Numbered from the stretch's first letter, positions 9,197-19,189 are shown. The stretch is 64,000 bases of DNA from Flagellimonas sp. MMG031 (GCF_040112705.1 NZ_CP157804.1:684501-748500); one strand, 5' to 3'. A program made the numbers and translations. Notes: generated from the sequence alone by a model not told the origin.

Positions 9197-9204
9197 TATT
9201 TTTG
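9197..9204 (+). promoter_or_regulatory. -7 promoter box ahead of atpB
   Basis: TATTTTTG, a perfect TAnnTTTG box, lies 23 bases before the atpB start in the 109-base gap after the DUF6168 gene. The -33 position holds only a T-rich stretch. It would let the core atp genes be transcribed independently of sprE-bactofilin. Confidence 0.55.
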
Positions 9205-9227
9205 CACCAATTTTTGAGGACCCATAG

Positions 9228-10376
9228 TTGGATCATATGCGATATTCTTTTTTCAGTAAAAAACTAGTTGCCGTAATTTTTTTGATTGCGGGATTTGTAT
9301 CGGCCCAAAACCAAGAGGGAGAAGAAGTTGAAACCGGTGCCCACGATTTAAAGACACAGATTAAGGAATACATCGACCACCACCTTTTGGATTCGCATGA
9401 TTTCAACCTTTTTTCATATACCACCGAAGAGGGCGAGCACAAATATTTTGGGTTTCCACTTCCTGTGATTCTATGGGATAATGGATTGAAGGTCTTTCTT
9501 TCTTCCGAGTTGGAGCATGGAGAGTCCGTTGCAGAGGTAGACGGTAATTACTACGCACTTTATCACAATAAAATATACAAGACGGATGCCGAAGGAACCA
9601 TCAATTTTGGTGGACATCATGGCGAAGAAACCCATACCGAAGATGCTTTTGGGGAGAATTTGGTGGTAGATGATGCACATCCCACCAACGAAAAGCCCTT
9701 GGACTTTTCCATAACAAAGAATGTGGTCTTTATTATGGCCGTAGCCCTTTTAATGTTCTTGGTGTTCCGTTCCATGGCCAAGAGGTACCAAAAAAGCACC
9801 ATGCCACGAGGTTTGGGAAGATTTTTGGAGCCATTGGTACTTTTTGTGCGTGACGAAATTGCCATACCAAACATTGGTGAGCATAAATACAAAAGGTATA
9901 TGAGCTATCTGCTTACTGTATTCTTTTTTGTATGGGTCATCAACCTTTTGGGGTTGACACCGCTAGGAGTGAATGTCACCAACAACATTGCAGTGACTTT
10001 TGCCTTGGCCATGATCACCTATCTTATTACAACATTTACTGGGAACAAGAACTACTGGAAGCACATCTTTTGGATGCCGGGCGTACCTGTCCCTATGAAA
10101 ATTATATTGGCGCCCATCGAATTGTTGGGAACGTTCATCAAGCCATTTTCATTGATGATTCGTTTGTATGCCAACATTACCGCAGGTCACGTGGTATTGA
10201 TGAGTATTATCGGGTTGATGTTCATATTTAAAAACTGGATCGGAAGCCCATTGTCCTTCTTGTTGGCATTTGCACTTTCTTTATTGGAATTGTTGGTGGC
10301 CGCATTGCAGGCATATATTTTCACCATGTTGTCCGCCCTGTATTTTGGTATGGCGGTAGAAGAAGATCATCATTAA
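9228..10376 (+). CDS. atpB: F1Fo ATP synthase subunit a
   Basis: 382 residues. The first ~25 residues are a signal-like helix. A long His/Glu-rich extramembrane extension (30-160) is typical of Bacteroidota subunit a. The core membrane domain then has five to six helices. The functional arginine is in SLMIRLYANITAGHV, followed by the conserved helices that contact the c-ring. Two starts are possible: TTG at 9228, seven bases after a GAGGA sequence, or ATG at 9237 in the same frame; the TTG is chosen on spacing. Subunit a forms the proton half-channels. Confidence 0.93.
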   Translation: MDHMRYSFFSKKLVAVIFLIAGFVSAQNQEGEEVETGAHDLKTQIKEYIDHHLLDSHDFNLFSYTTEEGEHKYFGFPLPVILWDNGLKVFLSSELEHGESVAEVDGNYYALYHNKIYKTDAEGTINFGGHHGEETHTEDAFGENLVVDDAHPTNEKPLDFSITKNVVFIMAVALLMFLVFRSMAKRYQKSTMPRGLGRFLEPLVLFVRDEIAIPNIGEHKYKRYMSYLLTVFFFVWVINLLGLTPLGVNVTNNIAVTFALAMITYLITTFTGNKNYWKHIFWMPGVPVPMKIILAPIELLGTFIKPFSLMIRLYANITAGHVVLMSIIGLMFIFKNWIGSPLSFLLAFALSLLELLVAALQAYIFTMLSALYFGMAVEEDHH

Positions 10377-10413
10377 TTAAAAGTAGAACGTTTAATATTT
10401 AAATTCATATATC

Positions 10414-10605
10414 ATGACAATTCCAAACATCGTAGGTGCTGGTTTGATCGTAATCGGAGCAGGATTGGGTATCGGTAGAATCGGTGGTCAGGCAATGGAA
10501 GCCATTGCTCGTCAACCTGAAGCTTCTGGTAAGATCCAAACAGCAATGTTGATTGCAGCAGCCCTTATTGAAGGTATCGGTTTCGCCGCTCTTTTTGCAG
10601 CTTAA
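10414..10605 (+). CDS. atpE: F1Fo ATP synthase subunit c
   Basis: 63 residues, two glycine/alanine-rich membrane helices joined by the polar loop ARQP (32-35). The ion-binding carboxylate is Glu53 in helix two. The Na+-type signature (Gln in helix one, Glu-Ser in helix two) is absent: Glu53 is followed by Gly, so the ring should carry protons. The short N-terminus without signal peptide is typical of Bacteroidota. A strong hairpin lies in the 97-base gap before atpF. Confidence 0.95.
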   Translation: MTIPNIVGAGLIVIGAGLGIGRIGGQAMEAIARQPEASGKIQTAMLIAAALIEGIGFAALFAA

Positions 10606-10623
10606 TAACCGTAACAGTATTGA

Positions 10624-10655
10624 TGAAGGCCATAGCGGTTGGCTATGGCCCTTCA
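10624..10655 (+). other. Intercistronic hairpin between atpE and atpF
   Basis: A 13-base arm (10624-10636) pairs with 10642-10655, with one bulged C and a five-base loop. No T-run follows, so it is not a complete terminator. It could act as an mRNA stabiliser or processing site that raises atpE relative to downstream genes. Confidence 0.6.
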
Positions 10656-10702
10656 TTGATTTTAAAGTGATATAGTTTAAAAGCATTAATATTTTAAGAT
10701 AA

Positions 10703-11203
10703 ATGGAAAAGTTAATAGAGGAATTTTCCTTTGGCTTGTTTTTCTGGCAGTTGTTGCTTTTCGTGGGCCTATTGTTGTTGTTGAGAAAATATGCCTGGAA
10801 ACCCATTCTTGGAGCGGTAGAAAAGCGCGAAGAAGGGATCAAAGGTGCCCTTGAAGCTGCTGAGGCTGCAAAAAAGGAAATGCAGAACGTCACTGCCGAT
10901 AGCGAACGATTGTTGCAAGAGGCCAGGGCAGAACGGGACGCGCTGTTAAAAGAAGCCCGAGACATTAAAGCCAACATTATCTCCGAAGCCAAAGAACAAG
11001 CTCAGGCTGAAGGCGACAAGATGATCAAGCAGGCCCAAGCTACTATTGAAAGTGAAAAGAAAGCTGCTGTGGCAGACATCAAGGCACAAGTAGCGAACCT
11101 TTCCGTGGAAATTGCGGAAAAGGTAATCAAAGAAGAACTGTCCGACAAAGGCAAACAACAGAAGTTGGTCGAGGACATGTTGGGAGATATTAAACTGAAC
11201 TAA
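10703..11203 (+). CDS. atpF: F1Fo ATP synthase subunit b
   Basis: 166 residues. One N-terminal membrane helix (about 8-28) is followed by a long charged, alanine-rich coiled coil, which is the peripheral stalk that holds F1 to Fo. Sequence LRKYAWKPILGAVEKREEGI is the standard start of the cytoplasmic part. It follows atpE after a hairpin-containing gap and leads atpH by seven bases. Confidence 0.95.
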   Translation: MEKLIEEFSFGLFFWQLLLFVGLLLLLRKYAWKPILGAVEKREEGIKGALEAAEAAKKEMQNVTADSERLLQEARAERDALLKEARDIKANIISEAKEQAQAEGDKMIKQAQATIESEKKAAVADIKAQVANLSVEIAEKVIKEELSDKGKQQKLVEDMLGDIKLN

Positions 11204-11210
11204 ACGGACC

Positions 11211-11750
11211 ATGAACCAAAATAGGGCAGCCATACGCTACGCAAAAGCAACCTTGGATTTCGCAGTCGAAAAGAAAGCGGCCGATGCCGTGGAAAAAGAC
11301 ATGCGGGGGATAGCTGCTACCATTTCCGAGAACGTGGAGCTTCAACGCATGTTGGAGAGCCCTATCATCAAATCGGAGGTGAAAAAAAGCAGTTTGTTGG
11401 AAATTTTTAAGGATGCCAACGAAATCACCAAAGGTCTTCTTCAAACCTTGATCAGCAATAAAAGAATTGCGATGTTGCAGGAAGTGGCCTTCAAATACAT
11501 CATCCTTCACGAAAAATTGAAGGGCGAAGAAGTAGCTTACGTGACAACCGCCGTTCCATTGACTTCCGATTTGGAGAAGAAGATATTGGAAACGGTCACC
11601 AAGGCAACCGGTAACAAGGTTACCCTTGAGAATAAAATCGATGAGAGCATCATCGGAGGATTTGTACTACGGGTAGGAGATACCCAATACGATGCAAGCA
11701 TCGCAAACAAATTGAACGGATTAAAAAGAGAATTTACAAATAGTCTATAA
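11211..11750 (+). CDS. atpH: F1Fo ATP synthase subunit delta
   Basis: 179 residues, the usual length. The N-terminal six-helix domain begins with [12 protein letters not shown], and the C-terminal domain contains [13 protein letters not shown] and [13 protein letters not shown], both diagnostic. It links subunit b to the top of the F1 head. It lies between atpF (7-base gap) and atpA (2-base gap), consistent with a single transcript. Confidence 0.95.
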   Translation: MNQNRAAIRYAKATLDFAVEKKAADAVEKDMRGIAATISENVELQRMLESPIIKSEVKKSSLLEIFKDANEITKGLLQTLISNKRIAMLQEVAFKYIILHEKLKGEEVAYVTTAVPLTSDLEKKILETVTKATGNKVTLENKIDESIIGGFVLRVGDTQYDASIANKLNGLKREFTNSL

Positions 11751-11752
11751 AA

Positions 11753-13333
11753 ATGGCAGGAGTAAAAGCCGCTGAGGTATCAGCAATTTTGAAAAAACAG
11801 TTATCAGGTTTCGAAGCATCCGCTTCCTTGGATGAAGTAGGTACCGTATTGCAAGTGGGTGATGGTATTGCCCGTGTGTATGGACTTTCCAATGCCCAGT
11901 ACGGGGAGTTGGTGGAGTTCGACGGCGGTATGCAAGGAATTGTTCTTAACCTGGAAGAAGACAACGTAGGTGTTGTATTGTTGGGCCCATCCAAAGAGGT
12001 TGTAGAAGGTGCAACCGTAAAAAGGACCGAGCGCATCGCTTCCATCAACGTTGGTGAAGGAATTGTTGGCCGGGTTATCGATACCTTGGGCAAGCCTATC
12101 GACGGTAAAGGCCCTATTTCGGGCGAAACCTATGAGATGCCTTTGGAACGTAAAGCTCCTGGTGTAATTTTTAGACAACCTGTAAACGAGCCATTGCAAA
12201 CTGGAATCAAGGCTATCGATGCCATGATTCCCGTAGGACGTGGACAAAGGGAGTTGGTGATCGGTGATAAGCAGACTGGTAAAACAACCGTTTGTATCGA
12301 CACCATCCTGAACCAGAAAGAATTTTACGATGCCGGTGAACCAGTTTACTGTATCTACGTTGCCGTAGGTCAGAAAGCATCAACGGTGGCCGCTATCGCC
12401 AAAACTTTGGAAGAAAGAGGTGCATTGGCCTATACAACCATTGTTGCCGCCAACGCTTCCGATCCTGCACCGATGCAGGTATATGCACCTTTCGCCGGTG
12501 CGGCCATTGGAGAGTACTTTAGGGATACAGGGCGTCCGGCCTTGATTATCTATGATGACTTGTCCAAGCAAGCTGTAGCCTACCGTGAGGTGTCCTTGTT
12601 GTTGAGAAGACCTCCAGGACGTGAAGCATATCCTGGTGACGTTTTCTTCTTGCACTCGAGATTGTTGGAGCGTGCGGCCAAAGTGATTGCCGATGACGAG
12701 ATTGCAAAGAACATGAACGACCTTCCAGAGTCCTTGAAGCCGATGGTAAAAGGAGGAGGGTCATTGACTGCACTTCCTATTATTGAAACACAAGCAGGTG
12801 ACGTTTCTGCCTATATCCCAACCAACGTAATTTCCATTACCGATGGTCAGATATTCTTGGAGCAAGACTTGTTCAACCAAGGGGTGCGTCCTGCAATCAA
12901 CGTAGGTATCTCCGTATCGCGTGTGGGTGGTTCCGCTCAGATCAAATCCATGAAAAAAGTAGCCGGTACCTTGAAATTGGACCAAGCCCAGTTCCGTGAA
13001 CTGGAAGCTTTTGCCAAGTTCGGTTCCGATTTGGATGCCGCTACCTTGAACGTTATCGAGAAAGGACGTAGAAACGTTGAAATCTTGAAACAAGGTCAGA
13101 ACGATCCATTTACTGTTGAAGATCAGGTGGCCATCATCTTTGCAGGTTCCAAGAACTTGTTGAGAAATGTGCCAGTAGACAAAGTAAAAGAATTCGAAAA
13201 AGATTACTTGGAGTTCTTGAACGCCAAGCACAGAGATGTTTTGGACACCCTTAAAGCGGGTAAATTGACCGATGAGGTTACCGAGACCTTGACTGCTGTT
13301 TGTAAAGATCTTTCAAGCAAGTACAAAGCATAA
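11753..13333 (+). CDS. atpA: F1Fo ATP synthase subunit alpha
   Basis: 526 residues. The N-terminal beta barrel (30-95) is followed by the nucleotide-binding domain with Walker A GDKQTGKT (171-178) and the C-terminal helical domain. The non-catalytic-site arginine-containing motif SISRVGG is present in the form SVSRVGG. It forms the F1 hexamer with beta. Codon usage is strongly biased, as expected for a highly expressed gene. The beta and epsilon genes are not in the window. Confidence 0.97.
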   Translation: MAGVKAAEVSAILKKQLSGFEASASLDEVGTVLQVGDGIARVYGLSNAQYGELVEFDGGMQGIVLNLEEDNVGVVLLGPSKEVVEGATVKRTERIASINVGEGIVGRVIDTLGKPIDGKGPISGETYEMPLERKAPGVIFRQPVNEPLQTGIKAIDAMIPVGRGQRELVIGDKQTGKTTVCIDTILNQKEFYDAGEPVYCIYVAVGQKASTVAAIAKTLEERGALAYTTIVAANASDPAPMQVYAPFAGAAIGEYFRDTGRPALIIYDDLSKQAVAYREVSLLLRRPPGREAYPGDVFFLHSRLLERAAKVIADDEIAKNMNDLPESLKPMVKGGGSLTALPIIETQAGDVSAYIPTNVISITDGQIFLEQDLFNQGVRPAINVGISVSRVGGSAQIKSMKKVAGTLKLDQAQFRELEAFAKFGSDLDAATLNVIEKGRRNVEILKQGQNDPFTVEDQVAIIFAGSKNLLRNVPVDKVKEFEKDYLEFLNAKHRDVLDTLKAGKLTDEVTETLTAVCKDLSSKYKA

Positions 13334-13337
13334 CAAT

Positions 13338-13424
13338 TGTCATTTCCAAGGTGCCCTTCGACTACGCTCAGGGCACTGTAGGAATCCATAACCAAAAAGA
13401 TTTCGCATCAAGTGCGGAATGACA
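13338..13424. repeat. Palindromic interspersed element between atpA and atpG
   Basis: The element is bounded by TGTCATTTCC (13338-13347) and GGAATGACA (13416-13424), which are inverted copies. Inside, GTGCCC (13351-13356) pairs with GGGCAC (13371-13376). It resembles the TGTCATTTCGA-type elements at 25.6, 25.8 and 63.9 kb and fills most of the 100-base gap inside the operon. Confidence 0.6.
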
Positions 13425-13433
13425 AAGTAGAAT

Positions 13434-14294
13434 ATGGCGAATCTAAAGGAAATACGTAACAGAATATCATCCATCTCATCAACGATGCAGATTACCAGTG
13501 CCATGAAAATGGTATCTGCCGCAAAGTTGAAGAAAGCTCAGGATGCTATTACGGCAATGCGTCCCTATTCCGATAAATTGACCGAGCTCCTGCAAGGGCT
13601 TAGTGCCAGTTTGGAAGGAGATGGTGGAAGCGAGTACGCCGACAAAAGGCCCGTAAACAAGGTTTTGGTGGTTGCCATTACGTCCAACAGGGGACTTTGT
13701 GGTGGTTTCAACTCCAACATCATCAAGCAGAGCAACCATCTGGTCTCCAATATGTATCCGGGCAAGCAAGTGGATTTCTATACCATCGGTAAAAAGGGGC
13801 ACGACATCCTTAGAAAAAGGCATACCATTTTGGGCGACCAAAGCAAGGTATACGATGATTTGACCTTTGACAATGTTGCAGAAATCGCTGAATTGTTGAT
13901 GCGTTTGTTTACCAAGGGCGATTACGATAAAATCGAATTGGTATACAACAAGTTCAAAAATGCCGCTACCCAGATTGTGATGACCGAGCAGTTTCTGCCG
14001 ATAGTAGGAACTGAAGGGGACAAAGCTATTGCTGCTGACTACATTTTTGAACCTTCCAAAGTGGAAATTGTAAAGGAGCTGATTCCAAAATCCTTGAAGA
14101 CACAGTTGTTCAAGGCCATTCGGGATTCCTTTGCCAGTGAGCACGGAGCACGTATGACCGCAATGCACAAAGCGACGGATAATGCTGCCGAATTGAGAAA
14201 CGAGTTAAAATTGACTTACAACAAAGCCCGTCAGGCAGCGATCACCAACGAAATCCTCGAAATTGTTGGTGGAGCCGAGGCTTTGAACAATTAA
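13434..14294 (+). CDS. atpG: F1Fo ATP synthase subunit gamma
   Basis: 286 residues. The N-terminal helix MANLKEIRNRISSISST and C-terminal helix with ATDNAAELRNELKLTYNKARQ form the central rotor coiled coil; the Rossmann-like middle domain contains TSNRGLCGGFN. It is the last gene of this atp operon; a strong terminator follows at 14318. It is separated from atpA by a palindromic repeat, an unusual place for one in an essential operon. Confidence 0.96.
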   Translation: MANLKEIRNRISSISSTMQITSAMKMVSAAKLKKAQDAITAMRPYSDKLTELLQGLSASLEGDGGSEYADKRPVNKVLVVAITSNRGLCGGFNSNIIKQSNHLVSNMYPGKQVDFYTIGKKGHDILRKRHTILGDQSKVYDDLTFDNVAEIAELLMRLFTKGDYDKIELVYNKFKNAATQIVMTEQFLPIVGTEGDKAIAADYIFEPSKVEIVKELIPKSLKTQLFKAIRDSFASEHGARMTAMHKATDNAAELRNELKLTYNKARQAAITNEILEIVGGAEALNN

Positions 14295-14317
14295 GATTCC
14301 GTATTTATATAATATCA

Positions 14318-14350
14318 AAAGGCCACCCAACCGGTGGTCTTTTTGTTTTT
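14318..14350 (+). terminator. Rho-independent terminator after atpG
   Basis: A ten-base-pair stem (14318-14327 with 14333-14342, one G-U pair) and five-base loop are followed by a T-rich tract to 14350. It lies 24 bases after the atpG stop and closes the atp operon. Confidence 0.85.
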
Positions 14351-14433
14351 CTTAGGGCAATATGGTTTAGCTAATTCGGGCTTTTGCGTAACTTGTAGCC
14401 ACCTAACTTAGGTCTTTAAAGAAGCAACTCCTA

Positions 14434-15903
14434 TTGAATCCACTTAAGCGGCTTTTTAAACAAACGTTCATTTATGGCCTGGCCACCGTAATGCCAAGGG
14501 TCATCTCTTTCTTTTTGTTACCGCTGTATACCGCCGTATTTGAGAATGCTTCAGGTTACGGACAGTACACGAACATATATGCCTGGATAGCCATCTTTAA
14601 TGTGTTTTTGGCCTATGGTATGGAAACGGCATTTTTTCGGTTTTACCATAAAAGCGGGGATAAGGCCAAAGTGATATCTACTTCACTGATATCCTTGCTG
14701 AGCTCTTCCTTTCTGTTTCTGATTCTTGCCCTGTCGCTTAGGGAATGGTTATCCAGCGTAACCAATATCAACGCAGATTACCTTAAGTTCACCACCTATA
14801 TTTTGGTTCTTGATGCCGTGGTCATTATTCCGTTTGCGCTGCTAAGAGCGAATGAGAAACCAATGCGCTATGCGGTCCTAAAGACCATTAATGTGGCCAT
14901 AAACTTGGCTTTTAACGTATTTTTGCTGTTGGTACTCCCAAAAATGGCACAAGAGGCGGACACTGGCTTTTTCGTATCCCTGTACAAACCCAATTGGGAA
15001 ATCCATTACGTTTTGATATCTAATGTAATCGCCAGCGGAGTAACCTTATTGATTTTGTTGCCCACCTACCTAAAGGCATCCTACACGTTCGATTTGGGCG
15101 TTTGGAAACAAATGATGAAATATGCAGGACCCATTCTTGTAGCTGGAATCGCTTTTACCATCAACGAGGTATTGGATAAAATTTTACTAACCGAACTCCT
15201 TCCATCCGACATTGCCGAAAGTGAAGTGGGAAAATATGGTGCCTGCTACAAACTGGCCTTGTTTATGACGCTGTTTGGGACCGCTTTCAGAATGGGGGTG
15301 GAACCCTTTTTCTTTAGCCATGCCAAGAGCGAAAAACCCCAAAAAACATATGCACAGATTACCAATTACTTTGTAATCCTTGGGAGCATTATCTTATTGG
15401 GAGTTATCGCTTTTATCGATGTACTGGGCAGACTGCTATTGCACAACCCTGTGTATTGGGAAGCTTTGGATGTGGTTCCTATTATCCTATTGGCAAGCTT
15501 CTGTCTGGGGATTTACCACAACCTCTCTGTTTGGTATAAAGTAACGGACAGAACCAAATTTGGCGCTTATATTTCTTCCGTTGGGGCCATCATCACTTTG
15601 GTCATTAATATAAGCTTGATCCCAAAAATAGGATACATGGCTTCGGCCTTGGCCACCTTGGCCGCCTATGGTAGTATGATGCTCCTCTCCTATCACTTTG
15701 GAAAAAAATACTACCCTGTACCCTACAACATGCGAAAGATTGTGTTTTATCTATCCGTATCGCTGGTGTTTTCCATACTTTCGTTCTATGTTTTTAATAG
15801 AAATTTAATAGCCGGCAGCCTACTGTTTTTGTTATTTTTGGGCTTAGTGTACAAGTTGGAAGGAGATAAATTAAGAAGCATATTTTTAAGACGTGAAGAT
15901 TAA
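14434..15903 (+). CDS. Polysaccharide biosynthesis flippase (Wzx/MATE-like)
   Basis: 489 residues with about fourteen membrane helices. The start ([26 protein letters not shown]) is typical of oligosaccharide flippases of the Wzx/MurJ-like MOP superfamily in Bacteroidota. Such proteins move lipid-linked oligosaccharides across the inner membrane; the substrate is unknown. A TTG start at 14434 is used. Its last 11 bases overlap dut, and the nucleotidyltransferase downstream suggests a shared role in envelope glycan synthesis. Confidence 0.85.
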   Translation: MNPLKRLFKQTFIYGLATVMPRVISFFLLPLYTAVFENASGYGQYTNIYAWIAIFNVFLAYGMETAFFRFYHKSGDKAKVISTSLISLLSSSFLFLILALSLREWLSSVTNINADYLKFTTYILVLDAVVIIPFALLRANEKPMRYAVLKTINVAINLAFNVFLLLVLPKMAQEADTGFFVSLYKPNWEIHYVLISNVIASGVTLLILLPTYLKASYTFDLGVWKQMMKYAGPILVAGIAFTINEVLDKILLTELLPSDIAESEVGKYGACYKLALFMTLFGTAFRMGVEPFFFSHAKSEKPQKTYAQITNYFVILGSIILLGVIAFIDVLGRLLLHNPVYWEALDVVPIILLASFCLGIYHNLSVWYKVTDRTKFGAYISSVGAIITLVINISLIPKIGYMASALATLAAYGSMMLLSYHFGKKYYPVPYNMRKIVFYLSVSLVFSILSFYVFNRNLIAGSLLFLLFLGLVYKLEGDKLRSIFLRRED

Positions 15904-16327
15904 GATCATCAACAAATCAGGCCATAAGCTGCCACATTACGAAACCCTTGCCTCCGCAGGGATGGATTTAAGGGCGGATTTGGAATCCCCCATCACCTTA
16001 AAACCTCTGGAAAGGGCCATTGTCCCCACTGGACTGTACATGGAGCTCCCTGTGGGCTATGAGGCCCAAGTACGGCCACGTAGCGGGTTGGCGGCCAAAA
16101 AAGGAATCACCGTGTTAAACGCCCCTGGAACGATTGACGCCGATTATCGCGGAAACGTTGGGGTAATACTGGTAAATCTTTCCAATGAAGATTTTATTGT
16201 GGAAAATGGTGAACGTATTGCCCAAATGGTCATCGCAAAGCACGAACGTGCCGAGTGGGTAGAAGTTGAAGCCCTTTCTCAAACGGACAGAGGCGAGGGC
16301 GGATTTGGGAGTACAGGAGTGAAGTAA
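15893..16327 (+). CDS. dut: dUTP diphosphatase
   Basis: 144 residues with all five dUTPase motifs in order: [20 protein letters not shown], the GTIDADYRG segment with the catalytic aspartate, ERIAQMVI, and the C-terminal [10 protein letters not shown] that closes over the active site. It hydrolyses dUTP to dUMP and keeps uracil out of DNA. The GTG start lies inside the end of the flippase gene, implying translational coupling. Confidence 0.96.
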   Translation: MKIKIINKSGHKLPHYETLASAGMDLRADLESPITLKPLERAIVPTGLYMELPVGYEAQVRPRSGLAAKKGITVLNAPGTIDADYRGNVGVILVNLSNEDFIVENGERIAQMVIAKHERAEWVEVEALSQTDRGEGGFGSTGVK

Positions 16328-16329
16328 TA

Positions 16330-16376
16330 ATGTCAGGTCGAGCCTGCCTTTGTCCACAGACAGGCGCAGTCGAGAC
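16330..16376. repeat. Palindromic interspersed element after dut
   Basis: ATGTCAGGTCGAG at the left and CGCAGTCGAGA at the right resemble the two ends of the TGTCATTTCGA element family. An inner GCCTG (16342-16346) pairs with CAGGC (16361-16365). Confidence 0.5.
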
Positions 16377-16407
16377 CGCATAAATAAGTATAACCTATAA
16401 AAAGATA

Positions 16408-16421
16408 CCCGCCTTCGCGGG
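16408..16421. repeat. Short GC-rich hairpin
   Basis: CCCGC (16408-16412) pairs with GCGGG (16417-16421) around a four-base loop just ahead of the nucleotidyltransferase start. No T-run follows. It resembles the CCCGCCTTCGCGGG motifs scattered in related genomes. Confidence 0.5.
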
Positions 16422-16428
16422 CATTAGC

Positions 16429-17445
16429 ATGAAAATAATCGTACCCATGGCAGGGAGGGGATCTCGCCTAAGACCGCACACACTGACCGTTCCAAAACCG
16501 TTGATTCCTGTTGCAGGAAAACCTATAGTGCACCGTTTGGTCACTGATATTGCTAAAGTATTGGGCGAACCAATCGAGGAAGTTGCCTTTATTTTGGGTG
16601 ATCCTGCCTTTTTTGGGGATGATGTGGTGGAAAGCTTAATGGCATTGGCGGACGAATTGGGCGCTAAAGGGTCCATTTATCGACAAGAACAACCGCTTGG
16701 AACTGGGCACGCTATCATGAGTGCCAAGGAATCCTTGAGCGGTCCTGCAGTAATCGCATATGCCGATACCTTAATACGAGCCGATTTTGATTTGGATAAA
16801 TCGGCCGATAGCGTTATTTGGGTGAAGCAAGTGGAGCGCCCCGAAGCGTACGGAGTGGTCCAGTTGAACAGTGACCATCAAATCGTGGAATTGGTTGAAA
16901 AACCGCAAGAATATGTATCTGACCTTGCTGTAATCGGTATTTATTATTTCAAGGATGTTGGAGTGCTCAAAAATGAGCTGCAGCATGTTTTGGATCATGA
17001 TATCACCCATGGTGGGGAATACCAAATCAATGATGGCATCAAACGGATGATGGAAAAGGGCATGAAATTTGTTCCGGGTAAGGTGGATGAGTGGATGGAT
17101 TGCGGCAACAAAAACGTGACCGTGGAAACCAATCAGCGCATGTTGGCCTTCTTGGAAAAGGAGGGCGAAAACATGATTGCCGATTCCGTGACACAAGAAA
17201 ATGCCAATATAGTGGAACCCTGTTTTATTGGAGAGAACGTAGTGCTCAAAAATACCACGATAGGGCCATATGTTTCGGTTGGCGCGAATACCGTTGTGGA
17301 GAATTCGACCATAAAAAACAGCCTCATCCAGAGCCATAGCAGGATTACCAATGCCAATTTGGATAATGCCATGATCGGGAACCATGTAATTTATAATGGT
17401 AATTTTGAGACCATTAGCATTGGAGATTATTCTGTTTTGGAATAA
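16429..17445 (+). CDS. Sugar-phosphate nucleotidyltransferase
   Basis: 338 residues. The N-terminal nucleotidyltransferase fold has the signature PMAGRGSRLRPHT (6-18) and the sugar/metal-binding blocks GTGHAI and the EKP motif. The last ~80 residues contain left-handed beta-helix hexapeptide repeats (IGENVVL, IGPYVSVG). It should make an NDP-sugar from a sugar-1-phosphate and NTP, as RmlA/GlmU-like enzymes do; which sugar cannot be told. It lies between the flippase/dut pair and a TPR gene, consistent with envelope glycan precursor supply. Confidence 0.88.
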   Translation: MKIIVPMAGRGSRLRPHTLTVPKPLIPVAGKPIVHRLVTDIAKVLGEPIEEVAFILGDPAFFGDDVVESLMALADELGAKGSIYRQEQPLGTGHAIMSAKESLSGPAVIAYADTLIRADFDLDKSADSVIWVKQVERPEAYGVVQLNSDHQIVELVEKPQEYVSDLAVIGIYYFKDVGVLKNELQHVLDHDITHGGEYQINDGIKRMMEKGMKFVPGKVDEWMDCGNKNVTVETNQRMLAFLEKEGENMIADSVTQENANIVEPCFIGENVVLKNTTIGPYVSVGANTVVENSTIKNSLIQSHSRITNANLDNAMIGNHVIYNGNFETISIGDYSVLE

Positions 17446-17489
17446 CTTTAGAACACATTTTTGGTGGGATGGGGACTTAGGACGTTACT

Positions 17490-18410
17490 ATGAAAAGGAA
17501 ACTGCTGGTTTGGTTGATTGCGGGAGCATCAGTACTGATGCATAATCATACCTGTGCCCAAGAAGAACAGGGGAGCGCCGAGGTCTACTTAGAAGAATAT
17601 ACCGATGAGTTTCAAGAAAATTTCTTTGAAGCCCTCAAACAGAAAGGCATCCAAAACTACGATAGGGCGGTAGACCTCTTATTGAAATGCAAGCAACTGG
17701 AACCCAACAACAGCGTAGTGGATTACGAATTGGGTAAAGCCTATATGCTCGATAAAAAGTACGTGCAGGCGCAAGATTATGCGATTGAGGCTCTATTATC
17801 GGAACCAGAGGACTATTGGTATTTGGACAATGTGCTCACCATTTTGGACAAACAAGGAAGCCCCGTGGAGACTATCAAAGAACGAATTCCTTATGGTAAT
17901 ACCAAGCTTAGGCAGAACATGGCGCTCTTCTTCTTCAAAATGAAGCAGTACAAGGAAGCCACCAAGGTGTTGGAAGGTTTACCAAGTTCCTCCTTGAAAT
18001 CGGAGCTAAGCCGAAAGATTAAGGATTCCCTCCAAAAAAGGGAAAATATAGAAGAAGTTACACCCATAGTGCAGCAAAAAGAGCCTGTAAATGACCCATT
18101 GGCCCAACTAAAAAGAACATTGGACCAATACATTGAAGCGTCTGATTATACAGCCTTATTAACGGAATCCAAGGAGGCGTTGGACACCTATCCATTACAG
18201 CCATATTTCTATTACGCTTACGGAACAGCGTTGAATAATACCGGTAATGCAAACAAGGGGGTGGAAGTGTTGCTAAGTGGATTGGACTACCTATTGGATG
18301 ACACTGCACTTCAAAATAAGATGTACAAGCAATTATCCGAAGGGTATTCCAAGATTGGGAATGCACAAAAAGCCAATGAATATTTGAACAAGATCAATTC
18401 AGGACTCTAA
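17490..18410 (+). CDS. Secreted tetratricopeptide-repeat protein
   Basis: 306 residues. A signal peptide (first ~23 residues, ending at CAQ) is followed by several TPR-like helix pairs, for example AVDLLLKCKQLEPNNSVVDYELGKAY. A low-complexity linker near 170-200 separates two TPR blocks. It should be a periplasmic scaffold. Its stop codon overlaps the start of the DUF4292 gene by one base, and the same trio (TPR, DUF4292, EnvC-like) recurs in flavobacterial genomes. Confidence 0.85.
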   Translation: MKRKLLVWLIAGASVLMHNHTCAQEEQGSAEVYLEEYTDEFQENFFEALKQKGIQNYDRAVDLLLKCKQLEPNNSVVDYELGKAYMLDKKYVQAQDYAIEALLSEPEDYWYLDNVLTILDKQGSPVETIKERIPYGNTKLRQNMALFFFKMKQYKEATKVLEGLPSSSLKSELSRKIKDSLQKRENIEEVTPIVQQKEPVNDPLAQLKRTLDQYIEASDYTALLTESKEALDTYPLQPYFYYAYGTALNNTGNANKGVEVLLSGLDYLLDDTALQNKMYKQLSEGYSKIGNAQKANEYLNKINSGL

Positions 18411-19189
18411 TGAACCTACATAAAAACATATATAAAGCTGGAATTGCCGTAATTATGCTGGCAGCTTTGACATCGTGTAAAAGCACCAAATCGATTACTG
18501 GCGGGGAGGCCAATTCGCGACTTTCGGCAAAAAATATCGTGAATGCCCATTATTCCAACCAACCCAAATTCCGAACCCTGAGGGGGCGAGTTAAGATCGA
18601 CTACACCAACGGGGACGATTCGCAAGGTGTCAACGTAAGCTTACGCATGGAAAAGGACAAAGTGATTTGGATGAGTGCGCCGCTCGGTGTTGTAAAGGCG
18701 CACATTACGCCCAAAAAAGTATCCTTTTACAACAAGCTCCAAAATGAGTATTTCGATGGAGACTTTAGCTATTTGAGCAAGTTGTTGGGTACAGAACTGG
18801 ATTTTGAAAAAGTACAAAACCTACTTTTGGGAAACGCAGTGCTCGACCTCAGAAAAGAAAAACTCAATTCGGAAGTATACAACGGGAACTACCAATTAAA
18901 ACCTAAGAAAGCCCAAGAACTTTTTAAGATTCTGTTTCAATTGGAGCCCAAAAACTTTAAAATAGCCAGTCAGGAAATATCACAACCGATTAACGCAAGA
19001 CATTTATTGGCAAAATATACCTATCAAGATATTTCTGGAAATGTGCTTCCGGAGGATATACAAATCGTGGCCGAGGAAAAAGGTGAACTGACTACGATTG
19101 ACTTGAGTTTTCGTAACTTGGAGCTCAACAAACCCATGAGTTTTCCGTACAAAGTGCCCAAAGGGTATGATAAAATTACATTAAAGTAA
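18410..19189 (+). CDS. DUF4292 lipoprotein
   Basis: 259 residues. A lipoprotein signal peptide ends at LTSCKS (Cys near 23). The body matches DUF4292, a Bacteroidota family with a LolA/LolB-like curved beta-sheet: short hydrophobic/charged alternation such as RVKIDYTNG and VIWMSAPLGVVKAHI. Lipid or lipoprotein handling at the envelope is inferred from the fold only. It overlaps the TPR gene by one base and precedes the EnvC-like gene by one base. Confidence 0.85.
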   Translation: MNLHKNIYKAGIAVIMLAALTSCKSTKSITGGEANSRLSAKNIVNAHYSNQPKFRTLRGRVKIDYTNGDDSQGVNVSLRMEKDKVIWMSAPLGVVKAHITPKKVSFYNKLQNEYFDGDFSYLSKLLGTELDFEKVQNLLLGNAVLDLRKEKLNSEVYNGNYQLKPKKAQELFKILFQLEPKNFKIASQEISQPINARHLLAKYTYQDISGNVLPEDIQIVAEEKGELTTIDLSFRNLELNKPMSFPYKVPKGYDKITLK

